From contig NZ_AP023367.1 in the NCBI RefSeq assembly GCF_014218335.1, positions 1,551,501 to 1,615,500 on the forward strand: a stretch of 64,000 nucleotides of DNA, in the 5' to 3' direction. Position 1 is the stretch's first letter, and each line of letters starts with the position of its first letter. The position numbers were made by a program, and so were the translations under genes. The notes beneath the pieces are model-generated. The model was given only the letters and a program-made list of their open reading frames with translations, was not told the DNA's origin and searched no databases. Below, one piece after another: positions 1 to 8,544 of the stretch. Source of the stretch: Anaerocolumna cellulosilytica. Its GTDB lineage: Bacteria > Bacillota > Clostridia > Lachnospirales > Lachnospiraceae.

Positions 1-414
1 CTTATGGAAGGTGGACTGCCAGATGAGGCACCCTTATTAAATTTTGAAACAGAGTTGCCGTTATATGCAATAGAAGAAGATCTTAGTGACTACAAATACT
101 TAGGCTTTACTAGTTGGGGTGACCCTATATGCCTGTATGAAGGTGATGGGTCCGTTGTGTACTTGGATCATGAAAATGATTATGAGTATGAAACATTTAT
201 CAACTCTTCAATTCCGCAGTTGGCGGAAACATTACTGGTATATTCCCAGATGATTCAGGAAGCAAGGAAGGAAAATGGAGAAGATGCAATTCTCAATAAT
301 AATATCCCGGAACGACTGAAGCATTGGTTGCTTGAAGAATTAAAAAGGATTGATCCTCCGGCGGTGGAAGGCGGTTTTTGGCAAGCAGAGCTGGAAAACC
401 TGGATGAAGAATAG
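1..414 (+). CDS. SUKH-family (SMI1/KNR4-like) immunity-type protein, 5' end outside window
   Basis: Open reading frame cut by the left window edge, so its start is not visible; the Met near base 4 may be internal. The last ~136 residues are acidic and have the SUKH look: a Phe-Leu-Gly strand, Asp-Pro-Ile-Cys, Gly-Ser-Val-Val-Tyr-Leu-Asp-His, then Phe-Ile-Asn-Ser-Ser followed by a helix, and a tail containing Arg-Ile-Asp-Pro-Pro-Ala and Phe-Trp. SUKH proteins are cytoplasmic immunity proteins of bacterial polymorphic-toxin systems and usually have ~150-190 residues. The neighbours (second SUKH, Imm30, YezG) agree with an immunity array. Bases 331-414 recur in diverged form at 5832-5918. The family call is from recognition; the toxin target is unknown. 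Confidence 0.6.
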   Translation, partial: LMEGGLPDEAPLLNFETELPLYAIEEDLSDYKYLGFTSWGDPICLYEGDGSVVYLDHENDYEYETFINSSIPQLAETLLVYSQMIQEARKENGEDAILNNNIPERLKHWLLEELKRIDPPAVEGGFWQAELENLDEE

Positions 415-513
415 AAAACCTATCCAGAGAATATCCAAGAGCTGAAGATACTTAATAATATCTGAAAGGGATAAATCCGATACAAAATAGAATTTAAGAA
501 GGGTTAGACTTAT

Positions 514-1059
514 ATGGTTAAAAATGTATTTGAAAATTATATAGGATATTCGGCAAAACTGCGTCCTGATTATCCGGATAGCCTGGGAAGCTCCATCAGC
601 GGATGGGAAAATGTCGTAAAAACGATAACAACTGATATTCCTGCAATCTATAAAGCTATTTATGGTAAGGTTTCGGGAACGATGCGTAATATTGAAAATC
701 AGGCTCTGATGGACTTTATTCCCGGATACCGTTTAATACATATTCAGGAGTTAGAGCAAGAGAAGACGAACCTGGACGGCGTCTTGCAGTACTGTGAAGA
801 GATAGAAGGGCTAACTTTTCTACCCCTATTGGCAGACTACTCCAGTCATTATATTTGTTATTGCAAAGATGAGAGCGGAGCGGAAATGATTTATAGGGTG
901 ACGCTGGAGGATGAGCCAGAGTTATTATATGAATCACCGGAGACATTTTTGAAGACGATTTGTGAATATTATAAACAGCAGATATACTTTTTGGACCAGG
1001 ATGGATTTTTGGATTGTGATTTTGATCATTTGGACGAACACCTTGATAAGGAGAAATAG
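514..1059 (+). CDS. SMI1/KNR4 (SUKH) family immunity-type protein
   Basis: A 181-residue cytoplasmic protein without signal peptide or membrane segment. The central part has Met-Asp-Phe-Ile-Pro-Gly-Tyr-Arg-Leu-Ile-His and Pro-Leu-Leu-Ala-Asp-Tyr-Ser-Ser, and the C-terminus has a Phe-Leu-Asp-x-Asp-Gly-Phe-Leu-Asp motif. These are hallmarks I associate with SMI1/KNR4-SUKH proteins, which bind and neutralise secreted or contact-dependent toxins. An AAGAAGGG ribosome site lies ~10 bases before the ATG. It is 99 bases downstream of the first SUKH gene in the same direction. Its first codons and upstream region recur near 6000-6040, where they are joined to an unrelated gene. The toxin it opposes is not in the window. 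Confidence 0.6.
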   Translation: MVKNVFENYIGYSAKLRPDYPDSLGSSISGWENVVKTITTDIPAIYKAIYGKVSGTMRNIENQALMDFIPGYRLIHIQELEQEKTNLDGVLQYCEEIEGLTFLPLLADYSSHYICYCKDESGAEMIYRVTLEDEPELLYESPETFLKTICEYYKQQIYFLDQDGFLDCDFDHLDEHLDKEK

Positions 1060-1093
1060 GGTGTGATGAAATAGTAAAGTAAGGGGCAAATGT

Positions 1094-1507
1094 ATGGAAT
1101 ATTATGTTTTTAATGAAAATAACTGCCGGCAAAAAGTGACTGATGAACAACTGGATACTGCTTTTTTGCAAAAGGATGAGTTACCGGTACACATCATTGC
1201 GGGGATGGGGGCAGCGAAAGCAGTCAAATACCTTCCCAGACTGAAGGAAGCGCTTTATTATGAGAAGCGGAGATCAAGACACGAAGCGATATACAGTATA
1301 TTTGGTATTGAGGACAAGGAAGTAATTTCGATTTTAAAACAAAAAGAGAGCAGCTTAACTGTGGAGGAGTTAAATACCGATGGGAGTGAGAAAGCTTTTC
1401 TTCAAGCTTTGATCATACGTCTTGAGGGTGGCTCAAGTGCTGTTACGACCGCATTTTTTGATCCTTGTGTAAATGCTCTTGTAAAATACCGAATTATGTT
1501 TATGTAG
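1094..1507 (+). CDS. HEAT-repeat-like protein, possibly C-terminally altered
   Basis: A 137-residue protein made of short amphipathic helices: residues ~35-95 alternate Ala/Leu-rich helices and turns (AAKAVKYLPRLKEAL, then RHEAIYSIFGI), resembling HEAT repeats. No enzyme motif is visible. The last ~22 residues (after Leu-Glu-Gly-Gly) lose the helical pattern, so the natural 3' end may have been replaced or frameshifted. It lies 34 bases after the SUKH gene with a GGGG-type ribosome site. Small HEAT-like proteins are often found among immunity genes, but I infer no specific function. Confidence 0.4.
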   Translation: MEYYVFNENNCRQKVTDEQLDTAFLQKDELPVHIIAGMGAAKAVKYLPRLKEALYYEKRRSRHEAIYSIFGIEDKEVISILKQKESSLTVEELNTDGSEKAFLQALIIRLEGGSSAVTTAFFDPCVNALVKYRIMFM

Positions 1508-1522
1508 TACTCCCATTTCACT

Positions 1523-1948
1523 ATGGTACTTGAGGATCTTCATTTTTTGATCGATGCTTTGGAAGCCTTCTCTCGTAGAGAAGAAGGCTGGATTCAAGCA
1601 TTGAATAAGGATGATTATACAGATGCTGTTATTCAAGGAGTCGAAGCTGTAAGTAAGGCTATGGAAAGTTATAATTTGCTGGAGCATTTATCCTGTGATT
1701 ATTATAGCAAATTAGCTGTAACAGGTAAGAAATTATTAGAAATGAAGCTAGATTCTATTGTTAAGGAAACGATTGCCGATTTTTCAAAAGGATTACCACC
1801 TTCCTACGCCTATTCCATGCTTGAGCCTATCATGAATGGTAAAGCGAGAGGGGATGTTAAAAGAGAGCTTAATAAGTCACTAGCAATTCTGGCGATGAAG
1901 AGAGAGAAAAAAGAGGAAAAAGAATATCTTGATTTGGAGGAAAGCAAA
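1523..1948 (+). CDS. Unrecognised helical protein segment, reading straight into the next gene
   Basis: The reading frame opens at an ATG 15 bases after the previous stop, with no clear ribosome site, and continues without a stop into the gene called at 1949. The first ~142 residues are helical and Lys/Glu-rich towards the end (KREKKEEKEYLDLEES), with no motif I recognise. Because 1949 has its own GGAGG and ATG, and its product has a stand-alone relative at 6047, I split the 257-residue frame in two. A 5'-truncated older gene fused by deletion is equally possible. Confidence 0.35.
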
Positions 1949-2296
1949 ATGGAAACTGTGAAATGTGTCAGAACATCTATAAGCCTGGAACAGTTATTTA
2001 AGTTGGATAATGATTTGCTCGAGGAATATGACCTATATGTCAAAGAGGGTATGGTAGAATTTGATAAAAATACCATCGTGTACTTAGATGATCCTCTGGA
2101 TGTAGATGATGATACGGAGGATGAAATTTATCCAAACTTTGCACAGGAGCATGATTTACAATGGCTTTTTTCTGGTCAGGTTATTAACGATATTATTGTA
2201 AACACACAGCATCAATTACCCAATCCTACTGTGAAGGATTATATTAAAAACTTAATTTATTATAATGAAAACGATTGCTTTTTTACTTTCAAATGA
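1949..2296 (+). CDS. Small acidic protein, paralogue of the 6047 gene (DUF7716-like)
   Basis: A GGAGG at 1936-1940 precedes the ATG by 8 bases, inside a longer in-frame ORF. The 115-residue product starts with a leucine-rich segment (SLEQLFKLDNDLLEEYDLYVK), then a strand ending in TIVYLDDPLDVDDDTEDEI, then a C-terminal part with YYNENDCFFTF. The first ~60 residues are nearly the same as those of the protein at 6047; the C-terminal halves differ completely. It resembles a small family I recall as DUF7716, but that is memory, not a search. The setting suggests an immunity-type role; this is inference. Confidence 0.45.
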   Translation: METVKCVRTSISLEQLFKLDNDLLEEYDLYVKEGMVEFDKNTIVYLDDPLDVDDDTEDEIYPNFAQEHDLQWLFSGQVINDIIVNTQHQLPNPTVKDYIKNLIYYNENDCFFTFK

Positions 2297-2429
2297 ATTC
2301 GTGAAGAAATGGAAGAGTATATGGGTTGAAGAACCCATAAAGTTTAGCGCAGATACGCTAGAAGACTTAGAGATGGATGAGAAAGTAGAGGAATACAGAA
2401 TATTATGGAGACTGTTATTGGATAATTAG
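2265..2429 (+). CDS. Possible 54-residue protein or C-terminal remnant
   Basis: A 54-codon ORF starts inside the last 32 bases of the previous gene, in another frame, and ends in a coherent acidic stretch (VEEYRILWRLLLDN). There is no good ribosome site before its ATG. It may be the displaced C-terminus of another immunity-type protein rather than a complete gene. I do not recognise it. Confidence 0.25.
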   Translation: MKTIAFLLSNEFVKKWKSIWVEEPIKFSADTLEDLEMDEKVEEYRILWRLLLDN

Positions 2430-2559
2430 CACGAGCTGTGGAACTGTAATGGCATTAATTCGAAAAGGAATGTTTTGGTGTTATCTTAGCAGAAAGGAAA
2501 AAATCTGCAATGATTAAATAATTAGTCAGTACTTAGATGATTTTTAATGGAGGATTCAT

Positions 2560-4024
2560 ATGACAACTGTGGGAATTGATCTGGGAACAACAAATAGTTT
2601 AGTGGCATATTGGAGTGGTGAGAAGGCGGAAATCATCCCAAATGTAATCGGTGAAAACCTGACACCTTCCGTGGTCAGCGTAGATGAAACCGGTGAAATT
2701 CTTGTAGGGCAGATTGCAAAGGAAAGACTGATAACTCATCCAGATATGACTGCGGCTGTCTTTAAACGATTTATGGGTACTGAAAAAAATATCAACTTGG
2801 TAAATATAATTTTACGCCAGAAGAGCTTTCTTCCTTTATATTATATTAAGGTCATTAAAGGCAGATGCAGAGGCTTTTTTGGGTCAAGCGGTAGAGAATG
2901 TGGTAATCAGCGTACCAGCATATTTCAATGATATCCAGCGCAAAGCGACTAAACGTGCGGCGAAATTAGCCGGACTGTTAGATAGCGGTATTTCAGTTAA
3001 CGAATCGACATTTGATCCAGATTATGGAAGAGATTGTACGGCATTGTTTTATGCTGCGATCTGCGGTAAGGAGGCAGCTGCAAGCCTTCTTCTTGAATAC
3101 GGTGCAGAGGATACCTGTCTGAATATCATTTACTCCAGTTCTGCTGGTTTACTCGACAGGGTAAAACATCTAGTGGAAATTGAAAAAGCAGACATTAATG
3201 AAGTGGATGAGAAAGACGGATCTACCGCATTAATATGGGCAGTTAAAAATGAAAAAACAGAAGTGGTACAATACCTTATTGAACAAGGTGCTTTTATCAA
3301 CGTGTCGGATAAAAACTTATCTTCTCCGTTAATAGAAGCAGCTTTAATTCCAAATATTGAAATTATGGATATACTGATATTGCATGGTGCTGATATAGAG
3401 TTAAAGACAGAGGAAGGCTTTACTGTATTGTTTCGGTGTGCGATAGAGACCGGAACTTATGCAATGGAATATCTGATTGATAAAGGTGCGAATATAGAAG
3501 TTAGGGACATACGTGGACTTACTCCTCTCATGGCTGCTACCATGAATAAAAAATTATATTCTGTTAAGTGTCTGATTGAAAAGGGTGCAGATATCAATGC
3601 ATATGATAAAAATGGAGGTAATGCTATGTCCCATGCCATTAGGGTTAACCAAGCGAATATTGTATATTTATTAATGAAAAATGGAGCTGATATAAATTTC
3701 ATTGATAAAAAAGGGCGTACTTATCTGCATCTTGCAGCAGTATTTGGACATCTTAACTTGGTTAAATTTTTTCTAAAAAGTGGAATGAATCTAAATGACA
3801 GGAGCAATGACGGTAACACGATATTATTAACAGCAGCAGAGAATAATCACATATATATTGTAAAATACATAATAACCGAGGAAGAAGGGTTTGATATCAA
3901 CGCTAAGAACAACAAAGGAAAAACTGCTTTTGATTTTGCAGTTAAGAATGACAACAGTGAAATGAGGGAGCTTCTAATAGCTCATTGTAAAGATCTATAT
4001 CACACAGGAGGTATTTATGAGTAG
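2560..4024 (+). pseudogene. HscC-type Hsp70 N-terminus, frameshifted and fused to an ankyrin-repeat protein
   Basis: After a GGAGG, codons from 2560 encode the Hsp70 nucleotide-binding start (GIDLGTTNSLVAYW) and match the intact copy at 4017 closely. Against that copy I see two lesions. One base is missing in an A-run near 2785 (after MGTEK), and TATTA is tandemly duplicated near 2842. Together they move the frame by one. In the new frame Hsp70 similarity resumes ([25 protein letters not shown]) and then switches abruptly near 2977 to about ten ankyrin repeats (e.g. TPLMAAT...[13 protein letters not shown]), which run to the stop at 4024. A stand-alone ankyrin reading frame would need the TTG at 2879. 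The call is a decayed chimera; sequencing error could explain single indels but not the domain switch. Confidence 0.7.
4006..4011 (+). promoter_or_regulatory. Ribosome binding site deciding the start of the second Hsp70 gene
   Basis: AGGAGG lies 5 bases before the ATG at 4017, which overlaps the ankyrin stop codon (ATGAGTAG). It supports 4017, not the Met at 4086, as the original start, and so shows that the TAG at 4068 interrupts the gene. Confidence 0.7.
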
Positions 4025-5708
4025 AATAGGAATAGATTTGGGAACTTCCAATAGTCTTGTGGCTTACTAGACAGAAAGTGGCCCTATGATGATACCAAAT
4101 GTGCTGGGATCTCATTTGACACCCTCTGTAGTAGGCGTTGATGATAATGGAGAAATCCTTGTAGGACAGGTTGCGAAAGAGAGATTAATAACACATCCAC
4201 AGCTTACAGCCGCAGCCTTTAAGCGCTTTATGGGTACTGAAAAGAAGTATCAGTTAGGGAAATATATGTTCACGCCGGAAGAACTCTCGTCCTTTGTACT
4301 AAGGACATTAAAAGCAGATGCCGAAGCTTATTTAAAAGATATTGTCGAAGAAGTAATTATCAGTGTACCGGCTTATTTTAATGATTTACAGAGAAAGGCT
4401 ACAAAACGAGCCGCCGAGCTGGCAGGTTTGAGAGTTACGCGTTTAATCAATGAACCGACTGCTGCCGCACTGTGCTATGGTATCCATGAATGTGATACAG
4501 AAACTACCTTCTTAGTCTGCGACCTTGGAGGTGGAACCTTTGATGTTTCCATCCTGGAAATCTTTGAAGGTGTAATTGAGGTAAAATCCGTAGCAGGTGA
4601 TAACTATTTAGGTGGTGAGGATTTTACCGAAGTACTTATGAATCATTTTCTTGAGATAAATGGAATTAATCGGCAATCCCTAAACCCAAAGGAGCTGTCA
4701 GCCTTATATAATCAATCGGAGGCATGTAAAATTGGGCTTGGCAGATATGAAGATATGAAAATCAGTATGGAGCTGGATAACAACAACATTGAGGTCAAGG
4801 TAGGACGAAGTGATTTCGAAAATCTTTCTGAAAAATTACTTTTCAGACTCCGTAATCCAATAGAGAGAGCACTTAGAGATGCATCACTCCATCCTAAGGA
4901 TATTGACACGATTATAATGGTTGGGGGTTCCACAAGGCTGCCCGTTGTTAAAACAACCATAGGAAGAATCTTTCAGCAGTTCCCCTATTCTAATATTAAT
5001 CCGGATGAAGCAATTGCTGGTGGTACAGCAATACAGTCTGCTTTATTGGATAAAAAGGAAGTATTAAATGAAATTATATTAACAGATGTCTGCCCATATA
5101 CACTAGGAGTAGATATTGCAAGACATATAGAAAATCAATGTTATGACTCCAGGTATTTTCTGCCAATTATTGAAAGAAACACGCCAATACCGGTCAGTAA
5201 GGTGAAACATCTTAGTACAATAAGAGATAACCAGCATTCACTAACGATCGATATATATCAGGGGGAGAATCGCAGGGTGGAAGATAATATTAAGCTTGGT
5301 GAAATAGAGATTAATATTCCACCTGCTTCGGCTGGAACTGAACAAATTGATGTTCGTTATACCTATGATATAAATGGTATCTTAGAAGTTGAGGTATTGG
5401 TGCTAAGCACTGGTTTGAAGAAGAGTCTTATCATAAAAAACAGTCCAGGAACGATGACCGATGAGGAGATACAAGAAAGACTTAAAATACTGGAAGCAAT
5501 TAAAATTCATCCAAGAGATCGTATGGAATACCGTCTTCTTCTTGCCAGAGGAGACAGCTTATACAAGGAAACTCTTGGGTCGGATCGAGATTATATCGAT
5601 AATTTATTACAGCGCTTTGACTATGTTCTCTCCAAGCAAAATGAAACTGAGATAAAAAAAGCAGCAAAGGAATTAAAAATGCGTTTGGATGACTTTGAAC
5701 ATATATGA
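4017..5708 (+). pseudogene. hscC: HscC-type Hsp70 chaperone with an amber stop at codon 18
   Basis: From the ATG at 4017 the frame encodes GIDLGTSNSLVAY, then TAG at 4068-4070 where the sister copy has Trp (TGG), then an uninterrupted 540-residue chain. That chain has the ATPase phosphate loops (DLGGGTFDVS, VGGSTRLP), the INEPTAA motif, and a short substrate-binding domain ending in ILEVEVL. Length (~563) and the ICPY-like segment (DVCPYTLGVD), IIERNTPIPVS and YQGENRRV match HscC rather than DnaK; HscC lacks the long C-terminal lid. Restart at the ATG pair of 4086 would lose the first phosphate loop, so an ATPase-active product would need readthrough or suppression. It sits among immunity genes and after the ankyrin chimera. 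The rest of the frame is fully open, so the nonsense mutation may be recent. Confidence 0.75.
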
Positions 5709-6046
5709 ATGTTACCCTTGACTAAAATAATAGAAGCGGAGAGATTCATCATACTACTGGCATGAATACCAGCGAGGGGATACACTCAATATCATGTCAG
5801 TTACCAAGAGCGTCATGGCACTTATTGGGCGTTTGAAGAATTAAAAAGGATTGATCCGCCGGCGGTAGAAGATGGTTTTTGGCAAGTGGAGCTGGAAAGT
5901 CTGGACGAGGAAGAATAGAAAACTGACCAGAGAATATCTATGAGCTGAAGATACGAAATAATGTCTGAACTCGAATAATCCCATGCAAAATAGATTTTAA
6001 GAGAGGTTGATTATATGCTTAATATTATGTTTGAAGATGTGATAGA
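5709..6046 (+). pseudogene. Remnants: SUKH C-terminal tail plus start of a 514-like gene
   Basis: No intact gene. Bases 5832-5918 encode the same tail as the first SUKH gene (FEELKRIDPPAVEDGFW...), with its stop at 5916. The following non-coding stretch and an ATG at 6015 match 415-545, the leader and first codons of the SUKH gene at 514. That frame closes after 21 codons because the sequence switches at about 6040 to the family found at 1949. Bases 5709-5831 show nothing recognisable. Confidence 0.6.
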
Positions 6047-6334
6047 GTGGAAACTGAAAAATATGTCAAAACTCCGATAAGCCTGGAACAGCTATTTAAA
6101 TTAGATACTGATTTACTGGAGGAATATGACCTATATGTCAAAGTTGATATCGTAAAGTATGATGAAAATACAATCGTGTACTTAGATGATCCGCTGGATG
6201 TTGATGATGATACGGAGGATGAAATAGATTTTCGTAGTTATTTCATTTGCCAAGAGAACGCAAGACAGTTTTTATTAAATCCTGAAGATTTTCCAAGTGA
6301 CGACCCTGAATTTATACTGGAGGATATTAACTAG
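6047..6334 (+). CDS. Small acidic protein, paralogue of the 1949 gene
   Basis: The frame opens at GTG 6047, exactly where similarity to the 1949 gene begins (METEKYVKTPISLEQLFKL). It has no ribosome site of its own, because the upstream DNA derives from a different gene. The first 60 residues match the 1949 product down to DDPLDVDDDTEDEI; the last 35 residues (DFRSYF...FILEDIN) are unrelated to it. Translation may be reinitiated from the 21-codon frame at 6015, which overlaps it. Probably a recombination product; its function is unknown. Confidence 0.4.
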   Translation: METEKYVKTPISLEQLFKLDTDLLEEYDLYVKVDIVKYDENTIVYLDDPLDVDDDTEDEIDFRSYFICQENARQFLLNPEDFPSDDPEFILEDIN

Positions 6335-6352
6335 GAGAGGATATTTATAGTT

Positions 6353-6826
6353 ATGAAAATAGAGGATTTGACACAGAAGCTGGTTCATAGCCGATTACTT
6401 CAAAATGAAGAACAAGTTCAAGCCTTTGAACAATCCATTGAAAGTATAATATCTATGAAAACCAGTGACTGTATTAAAAAATTATATTTGGGTTTTGATG
6501 ATAGCACTGAAAATGATGAAATTATGTTTGGTTTATTACATACCATTGAATCCTTTGATCAGGAGTTGGGATTGGAGCAATCATTAATAAAGCTGGCGGA
6601 AGCACTTCGTTATATGCTGCCGCATGCAAAAGAGTGGGCGAAGATATTTCACAAAAGAATACTAAATCAGGAAGAAACGCGAAACGCATATGCAACAGTT
6701 ATTTCGTACGCAGACAACGCCACCAGGGATCTTGTAATATCCTTGGTGAATGAAATCAAGATTAAGAACCCTGAAAAATTTGCAAAAAAAACAGAAGAAT
6801 TCCTATTGTCTATAAAAAGCTTATAG
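6353..6826 (+). CDS. Imm30-family immunity protein
   Basis: A 157-residue cytoplasmic protein. The order of motifs fits Imm30: an N-terminal helix with NEEQVQAFEQSIESI, then LYLGFDDSTENDEIMFGLLHTIESF, then LPHAKEWAKIFHKRILN, then a C-terminal acidic helix. Imm30 proteins are predicted immunity factors of polymorphic toxin loci. The ribosome site is AGGAGAGG ~12 bases upstream, and the gene starts 18 bases after the preceding one. No partner toxin is visible in this window. The family is recognised from memory of its conserved FDD...MFGLLH and EW...RILN signatures. Confidence 0.65.
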   Translation: MKIEDLTQKLVHSRLLQNEEQVQAFEQSIESIISMKTSDCIKKLYLGFDDSTENDEIMFGLLHTIESFDQELGLEQSLIKLAEALRYMLPHAKEWAKIFHKRILNQEETRNAYATVISYADNATRDLVISLVNEIKIKNPEKFAKKTEEFLLSIKSL

Positions 6827-6846
6827 AAACTTGGAGGAAAACGTGA

Positions 6847-7322
6847 ATGAATGAAGAAGCAAGGTTAAATGAACTTTACCAAAAATTGCTGATGTTGTAA
6901 TACAAACATTACCAGGAAAATGGACGAAAGTGTATCTGTACGGAGAAATAGCAGAGGGTGTACGAAAGTCGTATTTTTTCTACTATCCTGAGAATGGAAA
7001 TTCTCCGGTTTATTGCCATGATATACCGGAGCTTTTTCCGGTAAGTCAGGAAGAGTATGATAGGCTATGGTATCTGTCGCTGGATTATCTGAAAGAATTA
7101 TGGCTGGAATTCAAGAAGTTGGAACGAAGCCAGTGGACAAGCTTAACACTAAACTTTGATTCTACAGGAAGCTTTAAGATTGACTATGATTATGATGATC
7201 TCTCAAATGCGAATGATCATGAACGAATGATTGTCTGGGAATATAATTATCTTGGACTGGTGCCTCAGAATGAATCTGATAGAAGATATTTGGAACATTA
7301 TCTTAAAAGTAAGAAGAATTAG
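6847..7322 (+). pseudogene. YezG/DUF600-type immunity protein, frameshifted near its start
   Basis: GGAGG followed by ATG 6847 opens MNEEARLNELYQK, then the frame closes at TAA 6898-6900. Inserting one A in the AAAAA run near 6882 would continue as (I)ADVVIQTLPGKWTKVYLYGEIAEG and join the 130-residue ORF that reaches 7322. The joined protein has the YezG signature: YFFYYPENG, HDIPELF, LTLNFDSTGSFKIDYDYDDLS, ERMIVWEYNYLGL. YezG of Bacillus subtilis is the antidote of a YeeF-like LXG toxin. Either a real frameshift or a homopolymer read error; in the second case this is an intact gene. Confidence 0.7.
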
Positions 7323-7938
7323 GGGGCAAATGAAAAAGCATTTTGAGGAAAAGTTATTGCCTGTTTAGGTGAAAAAAATACTATAAAGAACACAAACAGG
7401 ATCTTTCTGAGGTACTTCAGTTATTAAATGATAATTATGATCTGGAACATATTGAGGACGTAAATTTTGTACTGTTTTAAAGCTATATTGAAATCAAATG
7501 CGCGATTACGATTTATGTTGATGATGTTGGCCAAGCATTAGAAAAAGTCGGATGTAAGATCAAAAAGGTGCCTGAAATGCTTTACCCCCTCTACATTTTC
7601 CCACTACTTACATTATGTAGTATAAACCTATCGTCTCCACGCACGTGGAGAGCTGTGTGCTGCTATGCAGAGCAGATACCTAGAAATCCTTGATTTTACG
7701 CAGCATACTCCTATAAATGCGCTCCGCTTCTATAAAGCGGCGAAATTCTATTTAGCTTCTGAATCTCTATTAATAACTTCGGAAACCACGAAAATTATAA
7801 AAAGATCGATTGCTGATGAAATTTAGTAATTATTGTGGTATAATCCTGTCTTTGACAGTTATAGAATTAGAAAACCGCTGTGAATCACTAAAAATATGGT
7901 TTCCAGCGGTTTTGTTTAATTTCACAGACTATGGTAAT
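7323..7938. other. Gene-poor stretch with short remnants
   Basis: Bases 7330-7600 contain broken reading frames (for example a segment with LLNDNYDLEHIED interrupted by TAG and TAA codons), probably another dead immunity-type gene. Bases 7634-7651 form a perfect 8-bp hairpin (TCTCCACG CA CGTGGAGA). The rest shows no gene. Confidence 0.4.
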
Positions 7939-8157
7939 TTATTCTCTACCTTTACTTTTTTTCTGAATAGTTTTCATTTGACTTTTTGTAATAAACTGAC
8001 AATCAGTTCGGAAGTTACAAATGTTATGTAGATCATCTGTGATTTTTTCTCTTTTATACAATGGTATAAAGCCTTGCTCTTCAATATCTGCAAAATTCAT
8101 TGCCTTTAGTGTACCTAAGATTGTTTCACATGTAAGAGCTCCAAAACAAGGCGTCAT
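7939..8157 (-). pseudogene. C-terminal fragment of an IS4/IS1634-type transposase
   Basis: The minus-strand frame encodes ~72 residues ending in LHNICNFRTDCQFITKSQMKTIQKKSK. This is the kind of tail found at the end of IS1634/IS4-group DDE transposases (LH..F.FRTD..I..K.M..I...K). No catalytic core precedes it, because the IS66 element begins at once. It is a dead fragment. Confidence 0.5.
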
Positions 8158-8217
8158 TCCATCTGAGCTTTAAAAATGGTATTCTTCCATCAATAAGATT
8201 ACTGGAGGAAAATCATA

Positions 8218-8544
8218 ATGAAAACTAACAATGTCATCCTGTGGAAGGAGCGCTTTGCTGACAGAGCAGCCAGCGGCTTAAAGGTTGAGGATTGGTGTAA
8301 AAGAAATGGAATTACGAAACATGCTTATTATTACTGGCGCCGTAAAGTCCAGGATGACCAGCTGGGTTTAATGGAAAACAGATTCGTTGAAGTCATGGTC
8401 AATGATTCATTAAAAGAAAAGAAGGCTGGTGCAGCTGATAGCAAAATAATCGTCAATTGGAGGGATTTTTCGATTTTTGTAAATGACCCACAACAGATTC
8501 CACTCTTGGCAGAACTGATGCAAAAGCTGGTGAGAGAATGCTGA
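8218..8544 (+). CDS. tnpA: IS66-family accessory protein TnpA
   Basis: A 108-residue protein with the IS66 TnpA start (WKERFADRAASGLKVEDWCKRNGITKHAYYYWRRKV), a helix-turn-helix of the transposase_8 type, and the FVEV segment in the middle. GGAGG lies 8 bases before the ATG. The stop overlaps the tnpB ATG (translation coupling), as in complete IS66 elements. It is needed for transposition together with TnpB and TnpC, but TnpC is absent here. Confidence 0.8.
   Translation: MKTNNVILWKERFADRAASGLKVEDWCKRNGITKHAYYYWRRKVQDDQLGLMENRFVEVMVNDSLKEKKAGAADSKIIVNWRDFSIFVNDPQQIPLLAELMQKLVREC

Noticed and set aside
716-1171. Minus-strand ORF of 151 codons
   Set aside because: Lies fully opposite the SUKH gene, has no ribosome site and a composition typical for an antisense shadow.
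4068-4070. Recoded TAG (pyrrolysine)
   Set aside because: The sister copy has Trp here, the family has no such residue, and no pyl genes are seen; mutation or error is simpler.
7634-7651. CRISPR array
   Set aside because: Only one hairpin, no second repeat at spacer distance and no cas gene in the window.
7810-8031. Plus-strand ORF of 73 codons
   Set aside because: Opposite the transposase fragment at 7939-8157; no ribosome site.
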